In this document: positions 57,001 to 64,000 of the stretch, one piece after another
How positions within the stretch are numbered: position 1 is the first letter of the stretch
How the letters are laid out: the number at the start of each line of letters is the position of its first letter
NCBI GenBank assembly: GCA_008360975.2
Contig: CM039189.1
Span: 10,792,056-10,856,055 of the forward strand
Origin: Lichenostomus cassidix
Lineage: Eukaryota > Chordata > Aves > Passeriformes > Meliphagidae
Direction: 5' to 3'
Length of the DNA stretch: 64,000 nt
Notes under the pieces: generated by a model
Told to the model about the DNA's origin: nothing
What the model saw: only the letters and a program-made list of their open reading frames with translations
Database searches by the model: none
Made by a program: the position numbers and the translations under genes

Positions 57001-60000
57001 TTATTCTTTTTCAGTGGTAGAAGCTAAGGAGACTGGGTACTGGTAGAGTTTAAAAATGTGCATTTTGCACAAGAGTGCTAAAGTAACAAGTAAAAACCAG
57101 ACAATTCAGAAGCAGTGTCATGAGAAAAGTGTCTGAAATAAAACTGCAGGAAAGCAGAAAGGAAATTAAGTGCCAAGCTTCTGTGAAAGATGGAATATTC
57201 CCACTCCTGGGAATAGAATTTGTAAGGATTTTAAAATTGTAGGTTGACAATTCCTTTTACAAAGAAGACAAGTTTTTAAATTTGATTCATAAAATTGAAA
57301 GTGAGATTTGCATGGGAAATAGTTAAGAAGGCTATTCATCTTAATTTGAATAGGAGAATTCTTTGCAGGGGTTAGTCATAGCAGAAACTATTTTGTACAG
57401 GCCAAAGTGGAAGCAAATTCCCAGGCTGTATTACTAGGGAAAATATGTAGCTGGCATTTTATCAGCTACAATCAAAAGCAGCAAGGGGTAAAAAGATGCC
57501 TTGGTGGTTTAGTTGCAGCTCTGTATTTGAGTTGAAGCATTGTTTGTTTTTCAAGAACCAAAATATGATCTAGGCTTGAAACAAGCATGCTATTCCATCC
57601 AGTGCAGGTGGACTTACTGAATGACAGCACTCAAAGAGCAGAACAGCCTTTTAAACAAATAACTGTGATGATGATGAGACCACATTGAGAGCCTTAGAGC
57701 TGTTGCAAAACAATGGAAATTGTGCCATGGAGTTCAAGCAATATAGTGTGCTGTGAAATTGCTGTACACAGAGCATGGGCCGATCAATGAAACCACAGCA
57801 TTTCTTCCCAAGGGAAAGAACTCTCCAAAGGCAAACCACTGAGAATAGAACTAAATGGCAGTAACATGGAAGGTGTGAGGGTTAGAATCAAAATAGGCTT
57901 TCCAGACAGATCACAGACACAATGGCAGAGGAAGAAGGTTTGTAGTTGGTTTTGTGCATATTCCAAGAATGCTGCTGGAGGAAATGCTTTTATGGTTCTG
58001 TGTGAAGAGGGAGCATGTGGGAAATCTGAAGAGGCAACCAATGGAGAGTACACCTGCAAGACAAACACTGGCAGGTAGACTCCAGTGCCTCCAAGTTCTG
58101 TGCTATTCTGTGCTAGGAAAACTGTAAGATTCATGGGAGCAAGGTTACTACAGCATTTGTGGTGTAAGGATTGAGTTACTTTTTAATTTGCCTCCCAAGT
58201 AACAAACCCAGACTAGCTATGCAAGTTAGTGTAGTGTTCCATCACTGCAGTGAGTGCCCAAGTCCAGGGAGATGTTAGAATCCAGGAGTGCTGATTCTTG
58301 AGTCAGTGGCTAGATAGTGGCTTCACCTGTTGACAGAAGAGTCACTGGAAATAGAAGGTTGTCTTGATATAACTTTGTCTTACCTTGCATATTATTAATG
58401 AAAAAGGAAGGGCTGCTTTTTAGAGAAATAGAGATAAAATCTTTTTAAAGCAGAAGGCTTATTTATTCAGTTTGCAGAAGGCTGAGATCCAGTATGGTGC
58501 ATGTTTTGAAGGCCCATTATTGTCAGTGTTTCCAGTTAGATATTATGGGACACTCCTGTACATCCTTACAGTTCACAGTGCACTTGCAAATTGATGGTCC
58601 ACTCTGTGCTTGTCCATCCTGTGCTCAGTGTATTTGATGGAAAGTCTTTAAAACCTTAAGGGATAACTGCAGCTGGGTAGCTTGGATCATAGAAACACTG
58701 TATTTGATACCTCCCCCCCAAATGTATCTAATCCTTTAGCACGTGAAATGTGCTTGGTTTACGTGTAGATTTAGATGCCTCACCCTATGAATCAACTCTA
58801 AGGAAGTCCAGTTACTCTGGTTAGGCTCCAAGTAGCAGCACACTGCATTACTCAGCTAGTACAGGGTAATGTAAAGACACTACAAAGTGATTACTTGACC
58901 AGACCCTCAGTGCTATTGAATTCCAAGCATCTCACTTGAGTCAGTTGTAGTTCAGTATTATTGATGCTTGTTTTTCTCCCTTTTGCTTTCCCATATTTTC
59001 ACTTCTTTATCACTGTCAAAGTCTGACATTAACCTACATGTGCACTCAGAATCACTGGGGCAGAAATACTCAACATGCTGACTGTAGAACACATTCCAGC
59101 ATCACAGCAGAGACATGGATGCCAGGATAATCGAAATTTGAGAGGTGCAAGTACAGAATTCCTTCTCTACTTCAAAAAAAAAACCAACCTCCTTTAGTGA
59201 TTTTGGTTGGAAATTATTGACTGCTATGTAGGCTGAAAGCTTGATTCAGTGTTCTTTGCTGAGAAAATTACAGCAAGTTATCTCACCATCTGTGATACTC
59301 ATGTGGATTCTTCAGAGAAATGGCACAGTTGTTATCAATCAAATTGCTTTATCAAACAGACCTCTGCTCTCTGCACTATCAGAAGAGTGTGTTCACAGGA
59401 CAAAATAGAGAAAAATTATATAATGTATTACTCTCCTCTGTTCCTTTTAAAGATGGTAGGTGCTTGATTTACTGCTGTCCAGGAAGGCAGGTTTGCTGAA
59501 TTCATGTGTGTAAAACACTTGAGATGCACATTCTGTACAATGCCCTCAGAAAAGGCTTTCACTCAGCAGTGCCCTCCAGCAGTTGTACAAATCAGAAATG
59601 TAAGTCTGTAGGTTGTAATCCTTTAAGACAGCTTTCTCAATCTTCTGGGCTGAGGTATAATCAGACAGCATTTCTGGAACATGCCAAAGCAATCAGGAGC
59701 AGGCATTTTCCCTACACATTAAATGGGCTTTTTAAAGATGCTATCATTAAAATCTTATACCAAAATGTTAATTGAACAATATCAGATTCTTGCACGCCTC
59801 TATCTCTTTTCCTTCCTTAAAATTGAGTTTAGCAATAGAAATGTTTCTCAAGCCAGCTAGCCAATGTCTGGGAATGCAGAACAGTTGTCTCTAGTGAATC
59901 TGCTCTGTTTTTCTTTGGTTAATTAAATATTCGACATTGTAGCATCCTCATTTCTCACTTGTTTGAACTGGATCAGCTTCCATTCTCAGAACACATAGTT

Positions 60001-61070
60001 GCACCAATTCATTCTAATCACACTGCTGCCTTGAGCATGTATTTAATCGCATCCCTGGGAATAGAAGCTGGGTAGTTCTATCCACATGCATTGTACATCC
60101 CCAAATTTCAGAACTTTGTTGTTCTGGTTGTTTTGTGGGTTTTGGGTTTTTTTTTCACTTCTACCCCATCCCTGGCTTTTTGTATAAGCCTCCCTTGCAC
60201 CCAAACCTTATGAATTGTATTTTGCTCTTCATCTCCAGTGAAATGCCAATATAGCATGATTTTCTGACAATATATATTTTTGTCTACTTCTCAGTTTGTA
60301 ACTTCTACCATTGATATAAAAATAAAGTCCAATAAAGAGCTGTGACTTACTGTAGTTGTAGTATATACTTCTTTCAGCCTCTCATTTGGTTCATGGGATT
60401 AAAAAAGCTTAATTTTTTTTTAATCTAGAACTGAATTATTTTCAGTGATGAAAAGCAGAAATAGTTCAATTGCGTGTGAATACATCACATTAGCTGTTGT
60501 GTGGGTGGCTGTGGAACTGTTGTTGTTTGTGGTTTAACAAATATATACATTTTCCAGCTTGGTTGTGTTAAGGCATCCTCTGAAGTGAATTTGAGGTAAA
60601 TGTATCTAATGGCACTCAGGGTTCTCTGACTTCAGCTGGTCATGTCTGATGAGCTGCTGAGAGAATTTTAGAATTTCTTTATAATATTGCTGATATTTGA
60701 GTAAGCAAGTTTTCCTCCATGTGTGGTGATCTCACATGCCCTTTATCCTCTTTATACTCTCCTTCTCCCCTGCTCTCTCCTTCTGTACTCTGGGCATGCA
60801 AGATGGCAAATGATCTGTCAAGTCTGGAGCTATGTCCATGTGCTGGCCAGCCAGCAGCATGTCAAGTAGAATGTTGAATAGCTGACTGGTGCCTAGCTGA
60901 CCTCAAGTGTGGGTGCTGCTGATTTTTTCTCTTGGGAATTTAATTAACTCTGAGATAAAAGACCAGCCTAGCACTCTTTCCGATTTTGTCAAAATTTATA
61001 TCTTAGTTACTATGGGCAGAAAGAAGGGACAGATAAGTGACATTCAAATTATAAGAAGAAAACACTTCTG
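54095..61070. other. Non-coding DNA, no gene recognised
   Basis: Open frames up to 116 codons (57784-58134, minus) have no recognisable domain. T/G-rich patches lie at about 54898-54938 and 60118-60155. No named repeat was identified in this nearly 7 kb stretch. Confidence 0.6.
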
Positions 61071-61076
61071 TCTAAA

Positions 61077-61116
61077 ACCACCAACAATAAAACCCCCACC
61101 ACCCCAAACCCCCAAT
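61077..61116. repeat. A/C-rich low-complexity tract
   Basis: Runs of A and C (AAAACCCCCACCACCCCAAA and following). It is the second of the two clear A/C-rich tracts on the + strand. Confidence 0.8.
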
Positions 61117-61119
61117 ATT

Positions 61120-63320
61120 AGCATGTTTTCAGTAGTGAATTCTTATATTAAAGATGTTCACTGCCTGTAGTTCTTACTTTTCATCTAACAGTGAACTACT
61201 TAATGCTTATATGCTCCCAACAAATGGAATTAAAATTGTGTAACATGCGCTCATTTTTGGCAACAGTTCAAGAAAAATTCTTTTTGGCTTGGGAGGATTA
61301 AATTCTCTCTTATTTGCTTTAAAATGTTCTGCTGGCCATGCTGCTCAATATAGTTACAACTGTGAATCCCTGCATGGTCCTGGATTTGTTATAGAATTTA
61401 CTAAAGCCAGCAGGATCCAGAATTAGAGTATTTCAGCCCACTTTATTAAAAAAGTCCCTAAGGGTCTTTCTGTTACATTGTACTTAAGTGCTACAAAAAA
61501 AAAGATTCAACACTCTTAAGTTGCATCCTGTCTTACTGTTCCTGTGAAAAGAAGACTGTCAAGAAATGCTCATAAATGCCTGGGAAGAATAGGTAGAACT
61601 ATGATAGAGCTATGATATTCTCTCTTATTTTCAAGTTTGGAGGTAAATAAGAAAAATCCATACTTCAAAAGTTGTTAGGTCTGTCATTACTTACCATGTA
61701 TTTTAAAATTTTGCTGTGCAAACCCACAAGGAAATAACTGGAAGAACAGTCACTACTGAAGTTTATACAGCCATGCTTATGTACCTGTTCATCTGTCTGT
61801 CCAGCCCCCTTCTCCAAATAACTTCTGCATTTGCTGATAGTCTCAGAGCTAGTTACATTCCTCTAAGTTTTGTGAACTTAGTGACCATTAGAGATGAGGA
61901 TCCAAAGCAAGCTCCCAGGCTGAGGAAAGGCAGGTGAAGCTGAGCTGTAATACTCACTACATACTCTGCTTGGCAGCAGCTGCCAGTTAATCAATGCATA
62001 TATAATTTGGTAATAACTGCAATGTATGCAGTCTCTGGCTTGTGGAGAGTGTCTTAGAGGACGAAGTTTCATTATTTCTATTATTCATGGAACATCTTGT
62101 AATGCTAAATGATATACAAGCAGTGGGAAGATGGAAAACTCATCTCTGTTTGATCATAAACTGCAGAATCCTCCAGGGACTAATGAGTGTATTGCTGCTT
62201 TGTGCTCTCACCAAGGCCCAATGACAAACAGAACGTCCACAGCTAGATGCAGATGAGAAATCATCCATCTGTACTCTGACTATCTTTGATCTGACATTAC
62301 AATTAAGTAATTGCAAAGGGTGAGCAGTGTATGTGGGCACTCACATGTCCATGCATACAGGGGTATCTCAGCTCTGGTACTTGTTTCTTTAATTTACAAT
62401 TCACATGAAACTGCCAGGATGTCTTACTTCCATTAGTAATGTTATCATTGCTGTTATATTCTGGACAAATGCACTGTTTGTAGTGATATGAAATCTTTCC
62501 CCTGAGACTCTCCTGTTTAAATATCCTCCTTTTGTTTGAAATAAAAGACACTTAAAGTTTCATTTTTCCTTTACTCCTGCCTCCTTCAGATGTTAAAGAA
62601 AAAGGTATCGTATTAATTCTGCTTGTAGGAATTCATTCCACTCTCACAGGACCATAAATGCATTGTAAACTGCATGCGTTGGGGGGTGGGGGGGATCCTC
62701 CTTTGTTCTCTTTGTCACTGTGTACCAAACGGTTCTACTCCCAGAAAATGGAACATTATGGCTACAATATTTTTATCACACAATCTATAAAAGACAAGCC
62801 ATGAAAACAGTGCACCAGGAAGATACAAGATGAGAATAAGGGCCAGTTGTTTTACAGCAGCAGTGTGCTGCTACACTACACCTGTTTTCCAGCTCTCCTA
62901 CCACTTATGCTTCTGTTGAAAAATGACCTAGGGAACAAATCCGTATGGTCAGCTCTGGATGATCAAAGCAGGAGAAAAATCAAAGAAAAAGCAATGAGGA
63001 CATGAGTTTAAAAGAAAAGGATGGAAAGGGGGAGGTATGGATAATGAGTTTCTTAACCTCATCTGCAAGCTCCAGTTTCAAATTTCTTTATACTAAACAG
63101 TAGAAGTGGGCTATCATCAATATGTGACTTTCACTGGAACAATCTCTAGTGAGCTCAGATGTCTCTCAGAAATTAGGAGAAACTTTCTTGTTCTTTTTAC
63201 AAATCCAGGATCAGATTTCTGTAGTGGCTGCTCACAGCACCTGCAGATTCCTGCATGCAAGCAGGCTCCTGGAGTCTGTGTGCAGTCATTGGAGTCTGGA
63301 CAGAGACTGATCTTCCATCC
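61120..63320. other. Non-coding DNA, no gene recognised
   Basis: Short chance frames only (up to 82 codons). A G-rich word of six G, T and seven G lies at 62681-62694. No interspersed repeat is recognised before the CR1 similarity begins at about 63325. Confidence 0.6.
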
Positions 63321-63324
63321 CTGC

Positions 63325-63648
63325 AGGCAGTGCTCTTCAACAGCTTCACAAATGACTTGGACACAGCACTGGGAGGGATGCTGAGTGGGTTTGCAGATAG
63401 TACAGAACTGGGAGGAGCTGTTAACTCCGTTGAAGGCAGGGAGGCTCTGCAGAGAGACCTTAACAAATTAGAGAACTGGGTAATCGCTGACCATATGAAG
63501 TTCAACAAGGAAAAGTGCTGGATTCTGCACCTGGGATAGGGCAACCCTGGATGTATGAACAGACTGGGGAATGAGAAGCTGGAGAGCAGTGCCATGGAAA
63601 GGAACCTGGGGGTCCAGGTTGATGGAAAGTTGAATTTGAGTCAGCAGT
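63325..63648 (+). pseudogene. CR1 ORF2 reverse-transcriptase remnant
   Basis: The open part runs to the TAG at 63537 within a reading frame that starts upstream at 63255 in unrelated DNA. It corresponds to about 70 residues of the palm/thumb region. The normal FADD catalytic pair is FADS, which would abolish polymerase activity even without the stop and frameshift. It is part of the CR1 element described for 63325-64000. Confidence 0.85.
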
Positions 63649-64000
63649 GCCCTGGCAGCCAGGAGGGCCAAGTGTGCCCTGGGGGACATCATGCACAGCA
63701 TGGCCAGCTGGGCTAGGGAGGGATTGTCCTGCTCTGCTCTGACCTGGGGCAGCCTCACCTCGAGTGCTGGGGGCAATTTTGGGTGCCACAGTATAAAAAA
63801 GACATGAAGCTGTTAGAGAGCATCCAAAGGAGGGCAACAAGGATGTTGAAGAGCCTTGAGAGGAAGCCATGTGAGGAGTGGCTGAGGGCTCAGGGTCTGT
63901 TCAGCCTGGAGGTGACTGAGGGGAAACCTCATTACAGTTACAACTTCCTCGTGAGGAGAAGAGGAGGGGCAGACACTGATCTCTGCTCTGTGCTGACCAA
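63325..64000 (+). mobile_element. CR1 LINE, sense, reverse-transcriptase region, runs off window
   Basis: The translation AVLFNSFTNDLD...GFADSTELGGAVNSVEGREALQRDL..MKFNKEKCWILHLG is the CR1 reverse-transcriptase segment spanning the catalytic FADD box, here FADS. After an in-frame TAG near 63537 it continues as NPGCMNRLG...LNLSQQC. A two-base deletion near 63648 then shifts the frame, and a third frame reads VPQYKKDMKLLESIQRRATRMLKSLERK followed by CEEWLR and LFSLE. The 5' part of the element is missing (truncation at about 63325) and the 3' part lies beyond 64000. It is a dead copy of an avian CR1; the antisense frames of 102-132 codons here are shadows. Confidence 0.93.

Noticed and set aside
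62681..62694. G-rich word as a G-quadruplex
   Set aside because: Thirteen G with one T give too little length for four separated runs with normal loops.
63197..63870. Minus-strand frames of 132, 122 and 102 codons
   Set aside because: They are antisense shadows of the CR1 reverse-transcriptase sequence, which is clearly on the + strand.
1..64000. CRISPR arrays, operons, tRNA or rRNA genes, endogenous retrovirus LTR pairs
   Set aside because: Searched for by eye and none seen. The sequence is vertebrate nuclear DNA, and no paired long terminal repeats or cloverleaf-type genes were recognised.

Overview
This window looks like nuclear DNA from a bird, probably a neoavian or passerine species. 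The clearest evidence is the set of CR1 (chicken repeat 1) LINE fragments. One at 6251-6418 carries the typical avian CR1 3' UTR in antisense. One at 47806-48309 runs from the reverse-transcriptase C-terminal region to the tandem ATTCTGTG-like 3' end. One at 63325-64000 runs off the window edge. A short antisense scrap lies at about 30966-31005, and a much older antisense copy lies at about 16270-17125. Four or five degraded MIR-type (CORE-SINE) fossils are also visible. I see no L1, Alu or bacterial-style gene organisation. The DNA is AT-rich, CpG-poor and dense in stop codons.

No protein-coding gene can be supported. Apart from the CR1 reverse-transcriptase remnants, the open frames are short, have irregular composition, and match no family I recognise. 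The longest (173 and 167 codons) are best explained by base-composition bias or chance. The window is therefore most likely a large intron or an intergenic desert. One antisense segment (7629-7864) has coding-like composition next to a strong splice-donor sequence and is listed as a weak candidate exon.

Layout: 1-3.9 kb is plain AT-rich DNA. 3.9-4.3 kb is an AT-rich block with an internal diverged duplication, followed by a T/G-rich tract. 6.25 kb is an antisense CR1. 7.2-7.9 kb is a slightly GC-richer patch with the candidate exon. 8-16 kb is mostly featureless, with small simple repeats and one CTCF-like site. 16.3-17.1 kb is the ancient antisense CR1. 17.2-30.9 kb is mostly featureless, with hairpins near 21.7 kb, a MIR at 26.6 kb and a poly-T tract with possible retrocopy sequence at 27.6-27.9 kb. 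31-47.8 kb contains a strong G-quadruplex motif at 35.25 kb, T/G-rich tracts at 37.2 and 46.5 kb, a poly-A at 40.0 kb and MIR relics at 39.8, 41.7 and 43.8 kb. 47.8-48.3 kb is an internally deleted CR1. 53.4-53.7 kb is a purine-rich, internally repetitive segment. 54.0 kb is a MIR. 54.1-63.3 kb is unremarkable. 63.3-64 kb is CR1 continuing off the edge.

One window-scale pattern stands out. T/G-rich low-complexity tracts on the + strand greatly outnumber A/C-rich ones. That would fit + strand transcription across the region, but it is only indirect evidence. I found no convincing previously undescribed biological system.
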